A program made the position numbers and the translations under genes. Shown in pieces: positions 26,310 to 36,105 of a stretch of DNA of 64,000 nucleotides. This DNA is from DASWNP01 sp036399175 (GTDB lineage Bacteria > Acidobacteriota > Blastocatellia > Pyrinomonadales > Pyrinomonadaceae), in contig DASWNP010000026.1 in the NCBI GenBank assembly GCA_036399175.1, positions 1 through 64,000 of the forward strand, written 5' to 3'. The notes below the pieces were generated by a model, which searched no databases, was not told the origin of the DNA, and was given only the letters and a program-made list of their open reading frames with translations. The first letter of the stretch is position 1. The number at the start of each line of letters is the position of its first letter.

Positions 26310-29300
26310 TCAGAAGACGCGGAAGATGCCCCACATGCCTCCGTCGAAGGTGAAGGAGGCGCGGTCGCGGTAGAGGTAGTCGCCCCGGACGAGGAAGCGG
26401 CCACCGGCTCCGATTCTCAAATCCACGTCGAAGTGGCTTGAAGGCCCGACGCCGTGCTGCGTGCCGCGCACTTCGGAGAACGGGTTGTTGCCGATGTTGC
26501 GCGAGCCGTTGACATAGGGCTCTTCCTGCCACTCGTGGCCGTGAAGCTGGAAGACGTGATTGCGCGCGTGGCCTCCGGCCTGTAGGACGCGGAAGCGAAC
26601 GTACTGGCCGACCGAAGCCGTGAAGACAGGCGTGACGGGGTTTTCGCCGCCGACCTGAGAGTTGGCGAGGACGTTCGTGAAGTTGAACTTCCTCGTCTCC
26701 TCGAAGGGCGTGTCGGGCTCAAATCCCATGCGCTTCCAGAGCGGCTCGGTGCGGTAGTTGATGGCCTTCTGGCCTGTGTCTTCGGGGTCGTCCTCGCCGG
26801 CGAGGTTGGGCACGGCCTTGAGATTGCCCCACTCGTCCTGGCGCGCGCCGAAACGCATGTTGATGTCGTCCTGGAACTGCATGACGTGTTCGCGGAAGGA
26901 CGCGCCGGACATCGGCGTGATGACGGCCGAAGAGTGCGTGCCCTCGTCTTCGGCGACGATGGCTCCCGACGGCTCGATGATGAGCGCGCCGATGGCTCCC
27001 TTGTTCGAGTGCTTAATCGGGTCGGCGGGCATCAGGTTAGTCGCGCCGAACTCGACGGGCGTATAGACGGTCGTGCCCGCAGAATCGACAAACACGTCGC
27101 CCGCGTACCACTTGTAGGTGACGCTCGCGCCGGGGTTGGCCGTCTGCACCTGATTGAAGCCGACGTTCATGCCGTCGCTGCGGGTCACGTCGTAGTAGAG
27201 AAGCTGCGGATGGAGGCCGACTTTGGAAGACGGCTTAATCTGATTGAAGTTGAAGTTCTCAACAATCATCGGCAGCGTGTTGTGGCCGGGCAGGTCGATG
27301 GCTGCCGGTATCGCGTTCGTGAGCGTGAGCGTGATGCAGTCGCCCGCGTTGGCGCGAAGCACCAGAGGCTCGACCTTCATGTCGCCTTTGAGCTGGCCGG
27401 TAGCCGGGTCGATGTCCTCGTTGCGGACGTAGAGAATCGCCGTCGGGTCTTCGAGCCGCCCGCCGACCTGATGACGCGGGTTGTAGACGAGCGTCTGCTC
27501 AGGCAGCAGGTCGCGCGCGAGCTTGGCTGTCACGTTGAAGGTCTTGGAAGGCCCGCCTACGGGGCAGACCGGCGGAGCGCCGAAGGTGACGGGCATGAGA
27601 GGCCCGCCGACGCCGCCGGTTGCGCCGCCGCCCGCGCGTCCGTCCGGGTTACTCGGCAGAGGCAGGAGCGAAGCCTCTGAAGAGGTGGTTGTCGGCGGCG
27701 CAGGTGATGGATTGTCCTCCGCGTCGGCCATCTGCGCCGGGCCAAACTCGCTAACCGATACCTCCGAGCCTTTGTAGGCGCGCAGGATGCCCCAGAGACC
27801 GTTCCACTGGTCGTCCTGTGCGACGCCGGGCGCGTAGCGGAAGTCGTAGAAGGACGCAGGCGTCGTGCCCTGCTCGGGCATCGGGAGGGCGGGCACGATG
27901 AACTCGAAGTGTTCGGAGATGCCCATCATCTGCGAGTTGCGCCAGCCCGAGTTGTCGAACGAAGGCTCGAAGAGCCACTTGATGCCGTTGACGGAGAAGT
28001 TATGCCCCTCTTCGTGTGCGCCGACGAGGATGCGTATCTGCACGCGGTCGTCTTCGTAAGCGCGCATCAGAGGCGTGAAGGGGTCGCCGGGCTGCACCCC
28101 TGCGGTGAGCGGCGGGTAGAAGGCCGGCTGCACGTTGAAGCGCTGGTCAACGCGCGTAATGTCGGAGCGATAGACGTTGGCTAAATCGCCCGGCTCGCCC
28201 GCCGCCTGCTGCGGATAACTGTTCGGGCCTGGCTCGCCGCCGACGCCGTTGAAGTTCCAGATGCGGTGCGGAATCGGCTCGTTGCGGTAGTTAATGACCA
28301 TCGTGCCGACATCTGCGGCGGAGATGGCTTCGGGACACGGCGGCGCGACGTTCGTGCCCGGGCAGACCTCCATCTTCTGGAGCAGGACGAAGGGCGGCTG
28401 GAAGTCTGCCTCCTTCTTGGCGGGCGGGTTGATGGCTTTGGCCGGGTCTGGGATGGGCTTGCCGTCGGGCGTGATGCCGCCGCCAGCGCGGTAGGCGTGC
28501 TGGAAGTCTGCGAACTCAAGCAGGAATTCGCGGAAGCTCTCGGCGGGGTCGGTCGTCAGGATGTCTGCGCGCCAACTGGTCGGGCCGCCGTCGTCGCGCG
28601 TGCGGAACATGGTTCCGGTCTCAGGGTCGCGCCAGGTGGAGCCGAGCGGTTCGAGGATGAGCCCGGCGTACTGGCCGACCTGCTGATGGGTCGAGGGGCC
28701 GAAGTGGTCGTGTGTGAAGGCGGTGCGATGCGTGCGGTCGTTGCCTTCGTTGTCGAGCACGCTATCGACGAACCAGCGCTGGATGGTAATCTGCGCGCCG
28801 GGCGTGCCGAAGAACGGATGAGGCTTGAGTGAAAGCGTGGTCGGAAGTCCGGGCTGGCCGATGGGCGGCTGAAGTCCGCCGCGAGCGTTGATGGCGTCGA
28901 TACGCTCGTGTACTTCGTCCGGCGAGAACGTGCCGTCCTCGTAGTTCCAGCCGTTGCCCGCGCCGTCCGAAGAGGTCACGTCGAACTTCACGAGATGGAT
29001 GTGCTGACCCATGATGTCGGTCGGAGTTCTGACCTGGAAGTCGTCCAGCTCATACTCGTTCGGGACGAGGTTGGTGTGGCGATAGGTGATGCAGTCGTTG
29101 GTATTGGCGCGGAAGAAGAGCGGCTCAGGCGCTTTCTGTCCGTTGATGGTCGGCTGCACGTCTTGCCAGAGCGCGTTGATGCGCTGCTGCGGGAAGTGCC
29201 AGCCGGCCTTGTTGAAGATGACATCCATCTGGAAGACCGCGCCGTCGTAGCGAATCATTCTCACCGGCCCTTCATCCGTGACGACGGGGCAGGGGTCGGC

Positions 29301-32300
29301 GAAGGGCGCACCGGCGACGGGCGCACGCCCGTTGGTCTGGAAGGTGGCGGGCATGTTCTCCGGCGTGGTGGTCGGGTGCGAGGGCTGCGCGTGGAAGGTC
29401 ATCGCCCGCTTCTCGTCGGGCGTGCCGTCCTCCGGCACGGCATGAGCCACCGCCTCGACGACGTGCTTGGCGAAGCTCAGGCGGTTGTGCTCTTCCACGG
29501 CGACGCCGCCGACGATGACGTGGCGCGGCAGGCCGCCGTCAAACGGCGTGTCGAGCGGCGGGTGCGGCGGACGATGGCCGATGACGCCCGCGATGTAGAA
29601 GGGATAGCCCTTGAAATCGGCCGTCGGAACGGGCGGCATCGGGATAGTCGGAATCGGGACGAGAGCCGGAATCGGAGTGCCGACGCCTATCTCCGCGTCG
29701 GGCAGGGCGCGCGCGTTCGGCAAGGGTCGTCCGTTGCCGTCGAGCTTCGTGCCCTCTTCAAAAACGTCGTGGACGCGCCAAAGCTCCCACATGCCCATCG
29801 CGAAGTGCGGGTAGAAGTGGCAGTGGAAGATGGCGTCGCCGGGCGTCTTGCTGAGATTGCCGGAGCCGCCGTGTGCTATCTCGGTGGTGAAGGTGCTGCC
29901 CGGCCCGATGGCTTGCGAGTCGAGCATGGTGGAAGTCTGCGCGTCGGGCGTGTGCAGCCATTGATGTGCGTGCAGGTGATGGATGTGATGCTCTTTCGGC
30001 CCGGCGTGCATGACGCGGAACTTCGTGTGGTCGTTCAGATAGCTGTGATGGACGTTCGACGGGTCTTCGGGGAAGAAAGCTTTAGTCGCCTTCGGCCCCA
30101 CGATGAGGTTGCCGTGCTCGTCTCTGGCGTTGGCCGGAACATCGACAATCATGGCCGGGTCTGCCACCGCCCACGAAGAGAGGAAGAACTCTTCGTAGAG
30201 GCATTCCGTGCAGTTCCACATGGGCCCGACCATCTTGCGGTTGGCGAGAATCTCTGCGCCGATGCCGCCCGTGCCGTAGTTGATGGCGAAGGCGTCGCGG
30301 ACGCTGTGAAGAGTGTGTTCAAGGACGGGGTCTTCAAACTCGTCGAAGGCTTGGACGGCCTTGATTTCGTCGTGGTAGATGGTTGTGAACTCGCGGAACG
30401 GCTGCTCGCGGTCGGGCTCGACGGCGACGGGCGGATAAGTTCCCGGCGGGAATCGCTGACGATTCGCGTAGGTGATGATGGCGTTGAGGTCGGAGTGAAC
30501 GATCTCGCTGCCGTCGGTCATCTTGTAGATGGGCAGACCCGCCGAGGGGCCTGAGGCGTAGCGCGCCTCGTAGTTGATGAGCGGCTGGCCGGTCAGAGTG
30601 CGGCGCGGATTGCCGAGCGCGTCCTTCTGCGTGCCCTCGGCCATCTCGGCTGCCGTCACCTGGCTGCGGTAATACTCCGCGCCTTCGGGCTCGACGTTGA
30701 CCGCGCCGAACAGCCCCATTGCGAGCGAGCCGCCGTCGCCTTCGCCGCCCGTGGTCGCGGCGGTGCTATAGAAGAGATAGCCGCCCTCGCGCTCGGCGTA
30801 GTAAGTGTAAGTGGCCGAGCCCCCGGGGCTCACGATGCCGCCCGGATTCCAGCCGACCTGCGAGCCGTCGTCGGTGATGTTGTTGACGAGCTGCAAGCCC
30901 TGCACGTGGACGGAAGCGTTGCGCGTGTGCGGCTGGTTGTCGTCCTTCGGAACATGAGCCAGAAGGTTCTGGAACTGTATCCGCAGGCACTCCTTCTTGT
31001 TCATGCGCAGCACGACGGGACGCGCGCGCTTGCCGGGACGCAGCTGCACGTTGCCCGGCACGATACCTTTGCTGACATCTATGGGCACGATGTCTCGCCT
31101 GAGCGCGTAAATCATCCCCGCCGGGTTCAAAGCGCCCAGACGGTTGTAGAAAAAGACCTGATCGAGCGCGACCAGCTTGGCGACCTTGCACTGGCCGAGG
31201 TTGGGTACGGGCCCCGGAGGCGGCGCAGCAGGAGCGACGGTGATGGTGACGGGAGCCGAAGTAGTGCGATTGCCTTTGTTGTCTTCGGCGACGGCGGTCA
31301 GGGTGTAGCTGCCGGGCGCGACGTTCTTCCACGTAATCGAGTGGGGCACTGTATCGTCGCTGCCGATGAACTGCGCGGATGCCCCACCGCTCGCGGCGTA
31401 GAAATCGACCTTCTTGACGAAGCCGTCGCTGTCGTCGGCGTAGGCGTTGATGAAGATGTTGTTGGTCTCGTCGAAGTACGCGCCGTCCATCGGGTCGCCG
31501 ATATAGACGCTCGGCGCAGCGCCGATGGGAGCCGAGGCGGTGGCGGCCTCGATGATGATAAAGAACCTGAAGCTTCCGCTCTTCACGACGCCCGTCAGGA
31601 ACTGCACGGAGACGCCCTGACCGGATTCGAGCCTGCCGTTGGGCAGCGAGGATAAATCGACCACGAGGCTGCTGTTCCATCCGCCGCCCCTTCTCTGTAA
31701 GGGCGGCTGTTCGAGCTTCAAGCCTTTAACCGTCGCCACGACAACTCCGTTTGAATCGGTGACGACGCCGCTCGAAGTGAGCGTGCGCACGTCGGCTTGA
31801 TCGGCGAAGACCTGCGGGCTGTTGAGCGTCGTCACTTCGACGACGCGGAAGCGCAGCTTGGTGACGGGCTGCCCGGTGTTGTTCTGGAAGTAACGGTTGA
31901 TGGAGAGCGTGCCGAGCGTGTAGGGGCTGTTCATCCCGTCGGGCGAGGAGTAAGTCAGGATGTCGTTGTACGGCCTCGTGTCGCGCACGCGGTTGGGCGG
32001 GCTGCTGGACGGAAACGCGGCGTTAATCAGGGCGGTCGAAATCTCCGTATTCCAGCGCGGCACGGGGCTGTAAGAGTTCTCAGGCCCCGGCGCGCCCAGT
32101 CTGGAGACGACGCCGTTGAAGGTGGCCGCCGTGACGGAGACCAGGACGAAGTCTGCCGCGTTGTTGCCCGAATCCTGCGGCGTGCCGCTGATGAGATTGC
32201 GGTAGAAGGCGTGCTCGACGATGCCGCCGCCGCCGCAGTCGGGCTGCATCTGCGAGTTGTTGGCGCAGATGGGCGTGAGCCCCGTGCCCTCGTAGAAGAG

Positions 32301-33323
32301 GCTGCTCGGCGCGGTGTTGAAGCCGACGGCATCGACCCTGTAGTCGGAGATGAAGTAGGTCGGGTCGGAGGTCATAAAGAGCGCGATGCCGCCGCCGTCC
32401 TGAATATCGTTCGAGTAGGAAACGTCTCTCTGCGCGTAGGCGTTCAGGCTGTAGCGATGAGAGTTCGTCGCCAAGTAATGGCTGCGCGGCGCGATAATCG
32501 TGCCGTTGGGGATGATGAACCTGATGGAAGGCGTGTTCTCGCCGGGATTCAGAGAGGTGAGCGCCCAGCCCTCCGAGCCGTCCGTCGTGCTGACGGTGAC
32601 GGGCGAGTCGCTGTTGTTGAAAAGCTCTATGTACTCGTCGAGCGGCCCCATCGGGCCTCGGAAACGAAACTCGCTGATGACGATGGGCGGAGGCGGAGGC
32701 GGAGGTGGCGGCGGGTCTTGCACGAGCGCGGCAGAGGTGGCCGACGCCGCAAGCGGCGCGGGCGCGGGCTCCGCTTCCGTCGTCTTCCATGCTTCTCTCT
32801 CATTCCTGAAGCACGCGGCGCTCGAAGCCGAGAGCATGGCCGATGCCCGCACGTCGATTGCTCGCCCGTCGAAGGAATCCGGAGCATGTGCGTTCGTCTC
32901 TACGACGCCGATGGCAGCCCTTCTCAGAAAAGCGTGCGCCGCGCCGCTCGCGTAGCGCGGCGGACTCACAACGGCTCTCGACGCAGGCGGGCTCTCAAGC
33001 GAAACGCTCGTCGCCTCGCTCGCAGCAGCCGTCGCGCTCGTCTCGGTCGTAGGAGTTGTCCCTCCCTTTTCCGCGCCAGCCGAAGCTTCGGGTAACGCGT
33101 CTGCGCTCGGCTCGCTCGCCGCGCCGCTTGCCCCGAGGCCGGAAGCCTCGCGCGCGTGCGCGGGGGCAGAAGCCTTCGCTCCGGCTGAGGCGGCGATGAG
33201 ATTGGCGCGCGTGCTTTGCGCGAGGCTCGTGCGAGCACCCGTTTGAGCCAGCGCGTCGGGCGTCGCGTGCCCGCTCAACAGGAAGAGAAAAACGGCGACG
33301 AGAAGAGAAAGCTTCAGTTTCAT
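26310..33323 (-). CDS. Giant secreted multicopper-oxidase-like protein (MnxG-like motifs) with lamin-tail and Ig-like domains
   Basis: One uninterrupted frame of about 2337 residues. Signal peptide 1-27 (LSLLVAVFLFLLSGHA), an Ala/Ser-rich stretch to about 200, a poly-Pro run, a lamin-tail domain (IVISEFRFRGP, about 205-370), and an Ig-like domain (about 606-695). Then come several cupredoxin blocks. Copper-type motifs: HHIHHLHAHQW near 1112, HCHFYPHFAMGM near 1166, HIHLVKFD near 1438, THDHFGPSTHQQ near 1537, HNFSVNG near 1772, and FQLHGHEW near 2253. The HCHxxxHxxxGM and HxHLVKFD forms resemble large Mn(II)-oxidising MCOs such as MnxG, which are about half this size. Some repeats have lost ligands: the last unit has RDR where HCH is expected. 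I start at the ATG at 33323 (GGAG upstream). Probably an extracellular metal or phenol oxidase; substrate unproven. Confidence 0.82.
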   Translation of the reverse strand: MKLKLSLLVAVFLFLLSGHATPDALAQTGARTSLAQSTRANLIAASAGAKASAPAHAREASGLGASGAASEPSADALPEASAGAEKGGTTPTTETSATAAASEATSVSLESPPASRAVVSPPRYASGAAHAFLRRAAIGVVETNAHAPDSFDGRAIDVRASAMLSASSAACFRNEREAWKTTEAEPAPAPLAASATSAALVQDPPPPPPPPPPIVISEFRFRGPMGPLDEYIELFNNSDSPVTVSTTDGSEGWALTSLNPGENTPSIRFIIPNGTIIAPRSHYLATNSHRYSLNAYAQRDVSYSNDIQDGGGIALFMTSDPTYFISDYRVDAVGFNTAPSSLFYEGTGLTPICANNSQMQPDCGGGGIVEHAFYRNLISGTPQDSGNNAADFVLVSVTAATFNGVVSRLGAPGPENSYSPVPRWNTEISTALINAAFPSSSPPNRVRDTRPYNDILTYSSPDGMNSPYTLGTLSINRYFQNNTGQPVTKLRFRVVEVTTLNSPQVFADQADVRTLTSSGVVTDSNGVVVATVKGLKLEQPPLQRRGGGWNSSLVVDLSSLPNGRLESGQGVSVQFLTGVVKSGSFRFFIIIEAATASAPIGAAPSVYIGDPMDGAYFDETNNIFINAYADDSDGFVKKVDFYAASGGASAQFIGSDDTVPHSITWKNVAPGSYTLTAVAEDNKGNRTTSAPVTITVAPAAPPPGPVPNLGQCKVAKLVALDQVFFYNRLGALNPAGMIYALRRDIVPIDVSKGIVPGNVQLRPGKRARPVVLRMNKKECLRIQFQNLLAHVPKDDNQPHTRNASVHVQGLQLVNNITDDGSQVGWNPGGIVSPGGSATYTYYAEREGGYLFYSTAATTGGEGDGGSLAMGLFGAVNVEPEGAEYYRSQVTAAEMAEGTQKDALGNPRRTLTGQPLINYEARYASGPSAGLPIYKMTDGSEIVHSDLNAIITYANRQRFPPGTYPPVAVEPDREQPFREFTTIYHDEIKAVQAFDEFEDPVLEHTLHSVRDAFAINYGTGGIGAEILANRKMVGPMWNCTECLYEEFFLSSWAVADPAMIVDVPANARDEHGNLIVGPKATKAFFPEDPSNVHHSYLNDHTKFRVMHAGPKEHHIHHLHAHQWLHTPDAQTSTMLDSQAIGPGSTFTTEIAHGGSGNLSKTPGDAIFHCHFYPHFAMGMWELWRVHDVFEEGTKLDGNGRPLPNARALPDAEIGVGTPIPALVPIPTIPMPPVPTADFKGYPFYIAGVIGHRPPHPPLDTPFDGGLPRHVIVGGVAVEEHNRLSFAKHVVEAVAHAVPEDGTPDEKRAMTFHAQPSHPTTTPENMPATFQTNGRAPVAGAPFADPCPVVTDEGPVRMIRYDGAVFQMDVIFNKAGWHFPQQRINALWQDVQPTINGQKAPEPLFFRANTNDCITYRHTNLVPNEYELDDFQVRTPTDIMGQHIHLVKFDVTSSDGAGNGWNYEDGTFSPDEVHERIDAINARGGLQPPIGQPGLPTTLSLKPHPFFGTPGAQITIQRWFVDSVLDNEGNDRTHRTAFTHDHFGPSTHQQVGQYAGLILEPLGSTWRDPETGTMFRTRDDGGPTSWRADILTTDPAESFREFLLEFADFQHAYRAGGGITPDGKPIPDPAKAINPPAKKEADFQPPFVLLQKMEVCPGTNVAPPCPEAISAADVGTMVINYRNEPIPHRIWNFNGVGGEPGPNSYPQQAAGEPGDLANVYRSDITRVDQRFNVQPAFYPPLTAGVQPGDPFTPLMRAYEDDRVQIRILVGAHEEGHNFSVNGIKWLFEPSFDNSGWRNSQMMGISEHFEFIVPALPMPEQGTTPASFYDFRYAPGVAQDDQWNGLWGILRAYKGSEVSVSEFGPAQMADAEDNPSPAPPTTTSSEASLLPLPSNPDGRAGGGATGGVGGPLMPVTFGAPPVCPVGGPSKTFNVTAKLARDLLPEQTLVYNPRHQVGGRLEDPTAILYVRNEDIDPATGQLKGDMKVEPLVLRANAGDCITLTLTNAIPAAIDLPGHNTLPMIVENFNFNQIKPSSKVGLHPQLLYYDVTRSDGMNVGFNQVQTANPGASVTYKWYAGDVFVDSAGTTVYTPVEFGATNLMPADPIKHSNKGAIGALIIEPSGAIVAEDEGTHSSAVITPMSGASFREHVMQFQDDINMRFGARQDEWGNLKAVPNLAGEDDPEDTGQKAINYRTEPLWKRMGFEPDTPFEETRKFNFTNVLANSQVGGENPVTPVFTASVGQYVRFRVLQAGGHARNHVFQLHGHEWQEEPYVNGSRNIGNNPFSEVRGTQHGVGPSSHFDVDLRIGAGGRFLVRGDYLYRDRASFTFDGGMWGIFRVF

Positions 33324-34323
33324 AACAAGTCTCCAGATTCCTTGAGCGGTCGGTTCGGAAACCCCGCTCCCGTGCCCCTGTTTGCCGGGCACATCAGCCG
33401 AAATAGACACAGATTTTGGGTGCACTTCTCCGGGGCTGCTACCTGTACGGGCGCAGCATAAAAAGAAGCTTCAACGAGGATTATTGTTCAGGAATGACTG
33501 CTGCTCGCGCTCGCACCGGCGCAAGCGGCTAAACAATAATGAAGAACCCTTTCTTCTTGAGCGAACGTCGGGAAATTTTACGGCTCTGCCGGATGGTCGA
33601 GACGCGCAAGCCCGCAGATGCCTGTGCACTCGCAACGCGCCGTCTCTCTATCGAGCGTCTTTAACGTTGGAGCCTCCGAGAGAGGAGATTCTCGCAGGCG
33701 ACGAAGTAAACGAAGTCTCCAGTTAGCCGGGGGCGATTGCAGGGTAGAGCATCGAGCGCAACGAAATCGCAACGTGAGTCGGGTTTTATTGCGAGTGGGG
33801 GGCGCTGATATAACCTTCCTGCAACCAGAATGCAATAATTTGGGGTAAGCGCAAAATAAACCCAAGTGGCTGCTCGTGTCAATATTTTTTTTTGCGCGAC
33901 CTGTGAGTAATTACTAAACGCAACCGATTTACTGTAGCTTGCTCAAAAAATTGCATCATCTCGCCGCGTCTCTCCGACGCCGTCCAAAACTCTGAGCTTT
34001 GCGCGCCGCCAGAAGCTGCATCCGGCGTGAGGCCAGCCTTGAGGCGGCGGGTCTTAAAGGTTATTGCGCCCCGCAACGCTTGGTGCTAATCTCTCGCGCG
34101 TACTACGCGGAAATTCGGCAGCCTTGAGGCCGCGCAAGGCCACTCGGCCGCACGCGCGCGACGCTGCCTCGGGCTTTGAGCTTCAAAGCCTCCGGCCTCT
34201 CGCGCACGCGTGCGGCAAGCGCGTGCTCGCGCGCGGCAAACGGGGCACTCTCCCGTCCGCTCTCGCCGGCAAGTTTCGAGGGGCTCGGACGACGGAAATA
34301 CATCCCAAAGTTTCGGAGGACGT
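33324..34323. other. 1-kb gap between divergent giant oxidase and Urate_ox_N genes
   Basis: No open frame here has a protein-like translation; those seen are Arg/Pro-rich shadows. The stretch around 33830-33960 is AT-rich with a run of T at 33887-33895 and should contain promoter and leader sequence for the flanking genes. I find no tRNA, riboswitch consensus or heptamer palindrome. This is the longest gene-free stretch in the window. Confidence 0.45.
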
Positions 34324-35112
34324 ATGCTGAGCGAGTCAACCCTTCAACTACCTTTAGGTCTTGCGTTGTTTCAAGAACTCGTGCACGGGCCTTCGGGCGA
34401 AGACCTCGTGCGGGCTATCCTGCGCTGGAGCCACTTCGTCGCAGGCATCGCCTGGATAGGGCTTCTCTACTTCTTCAATCTGGTCAACGTGCCTTTGATG
34501 AAGGCTCTCGACGCGCCGACCAAAGGCAAGGTCATCCCCGAGTTGATGCCGCGCGCTCTCTGGTATTTCCGTTGGGGGGCGGTCGTCACGGTGCTGGTCG
34601 GCCTGACCTATTATGCGATGTACATCCTCGCGGGCGACGCGCGTGCGGCGGGCGTCAACACCTGGGCGCAGCTCGGTAAGTGGCTCATCATCGTTCTGAT
34701 TACTTACGCCATTCTCTACGCGCTCTACAACGTGCCCGCCTTGACGAAGGACGGGCGCATCCTCGCCGTCGTCATCGCCATCCTCGCGCTGCTGATGATC
34801 ATCGCGGTCGTCTACATCATGGGCAACACGGGCGGCACGCCCGACGCCCTCGGCAACCGGAAATACCTCGGCAACAAGACGCTCTCCATCGGCGCGGGCG
34901 GCGGTCTCGGCATCCTGATGCTCTTGAACGTCTGGGGCATCATCTGGCCTGCGCAGAAGCGCATCATCGAGGCGACGAAGGCGGGCACGCCCGCCCCCGC
35001 CGACCTCGCGCGCAAAGCTTTCCTCGCCTCGCGCACAAACGCCTGGCTCTCCCTGCCGATGCTCTTCTTCATGGGCACGTCGCACGGCGATTGGACTCTC
35101 TTCGGCAAATAG
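34324..35112 (+). CDS. Urate_ox_N (PuuD-type) membrane protein
   Basis: A 262-residue integral membrane protein with about seven hydrophobic segments. ILRWSHFVAGIAWIGLLYFFNLVNVPLM and LMPRALWYFRWGAVVTVLVGLTYYAMY match the N-terminal domain of PuuD-type urate hydroxylases, and NVWGIIWPAQKRIIEA and FLASRTNAWLSLPMLFFMGTSHG follow as in that family. The cytochrome c domain that completes PuuD is missing, and no purine genes are nearby. The conserved His/Arg residues in the helices may hold haem. I start at 34324, directly after GGAGG; upstream frame extensions are out of family. Function beyond a membrane redox-type domain is uncertain. Confidence 0.82.
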   Translation: MLSESTLQLPLGLALFQELVHGPSGEDLVRAILRWSHFVAGIAWIGLLYFFNLVNVPLMKALDAPTKGKVIPELMPRALWYFRWGAVVTVLVGLTYYAMYILAGDARAAGVNTWAQLGKWLIIVLITYAILYALYNVPALTKDGRILAVVIAILALLMIIAVVYIMGNTGGTPDALGNRKYLGNKTLSIGAGGGLGILMLLNVWGIIWPAQKRIIEATKAGTPAPADLARKAFLASRTNAWLSLPMLFFMGTSHGDWTLFGK

Positions 35113-35144
35113 CAGGCGAGTTCGGGCAAATCTGAACTGAACAG

Positions 35145-35193
35145 GCGCGGGGTCAAAGGTCGCTTCAGGTATTTAAGCGACTTTTGACCCCGC
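35145..35193 (+). terminator. Intrinsic-type hairpin after the Urate_ox_N gene
   Basis: Arms 35145-35165 and 35174-35193 pair over about 20 bp with one bulge. The loop is AT-rich, and CCGTTTCTTC follows on the plus strand. The T-run is weak but the position, 33 bases after the stop codon, fits a terminator. Confidence 0.6.
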
Positions 35194-35338
35194 GTCCGTT
35201 TCTTCACATTAAAGCTTCAGGCTCGCCACCGATTCGTTACACGTCGGAGGCGCAGAAGGGTTTAAACTGCTGAGGAATCAAACCGGGCGGCATCTTCCGT
35301 TCAAAGAGGCCGTGCGCTCATCCGAGAGGGAAAAAGAG

Positions 35339-35947
35339 ATGGCTGATATTCAAGTCTACAAACCGAAAGAATTCAATCTGAGCGGCCTCAACGGCATTTC
35401 CGACCGGACGCTCGAAATGCACTTCAAGCTCTACGAAGGCTACGTCAAAGAGACCAACAACCTGACCGAGAAGATTGCCAAGTTTCTCGAAGACGGGCAC
35501 GTCGATCAGGAAGAGATGCCCGCCTATTCGGAGCTGACCCGCCGCCTCGGCTTCGAGTACAACGGCATGGTCTTGCACGAATACTACTTCGGCAACATGA
35601 AGCAGGGCGGCTCGGTTGACCCGGAAGCGAACTCGCGTTTCCGTCGCGCCGCCGAGCAGAGTTTCGGCAGCTACGAAATCTGGAAGGCCGATTTCGTCGG
35701 CATCGGCAAGATGCGCGGCGTCGGCTGGGCGATGTGCTACGAGAACCCGTCGAACGGTCGCCTCTCGAACCACTGGATAACCCTGCACGAAACGGGCAAC
35801 GTCTCCGGCTTCAACCCCGTCCTCGTGATGGACGTTTGGGAGCACGCCTTTCTCCTCGACTACAAGCCCGCCGAACGCCCCAAGTACATCGAAGCCTTCT
35901 TCTCCAACATCGACTGGGCGGCCTGCGACGGGCGTCTGACGAAATAA
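35339..35947 (+). CDS. Superoxide dismutase, Fe/Mn family
   Basis: A 202-residue enzyme that dismutates superoxide to peroxide and oxygen. The four metal ligands are visible: His in TLEMHFKLYEGYV, His in NGMVLHEYYFGN, and Asp and His in LVMDVWEHAFLLDY. Fold markers FGSYEIWKADFVG and SNHWITLHETG are in place. There is no signal peptide, so it is cytosolic. The ATG at 35339 follows GAGAGGGA, and the upstream frame extension is not family-like. Fe versus Mn cannot be assigned by eye. A G-rich heptamer palindrome starts 6 bases after the stop codon. Confidence 0.93.
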   Translation: MADIQVYKPKEFNLSGLNGISDRTLEMHFKLYEGYVKETNNLTEKIAKFLEDGHVDQEEMPAYSELTRRLGFEYNGMVLHEYYFGNMKQGGSVDPEANSRFRRAAEQSFGSYEIWKADFVGIGKMRGVGWAMCYENPSNGRLSNHWITLHETGNVSGFNPVLVMDVWEHAFLLDYKPAERPKYIEAFFSNIDWAACDGRLTK

Positions 35948-35952
35948 GACTG

Positions 35953-36045
35953 GGGGGAAAAGGGCAAAAGGGGAAAGGGGGAAAAGGAAAAAGCCATCCG
36001 TCGCTTCTTTCCTTTTCCCCTCTTCCCCTTTTGCCCTTTTCCCCC
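35953..36045. repeat. Heptamer-like palindrome of G/A-rich units
   Basis: Left arm about 35953-35992 (GGGGAAAAGGGC-type units) pairs with the right arm about 36004-36045. The unit steps of 7-8 bp are less regular than elsewhere. It lies between the superoxide dismutase and lipoprotein genes. Confidence 0.85.
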
Positions 36046-36105
36046 TTTCGCTTTCGCTGGTTTATACTCTCCAAAAGATATTCGATACCCTTTCGGAGGA
36101 ACGCA

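Noticed and set aside
28908..30554. 548-residue plus-strand frame inside the giant oxidase gene
   Set aside because: Val/Arg/Gly/Asp-rich shadow without motifs; the minus strand has copper-site motifs across the same bases.
33382..34330. Several small frames in the gap upstream of the giant oxidase
   Set aside because: No ribosome-binding sites of note and no protein-like composition.
35734..36105. Long N-terminal extension of the lipoprotein gene
   Set aside because: It reads through the superoxide dismutase gene in the wrong frame and through the palindrome; the ATG at 36106 has a Shine-Dalgarno and a proper lipoprotein signal.
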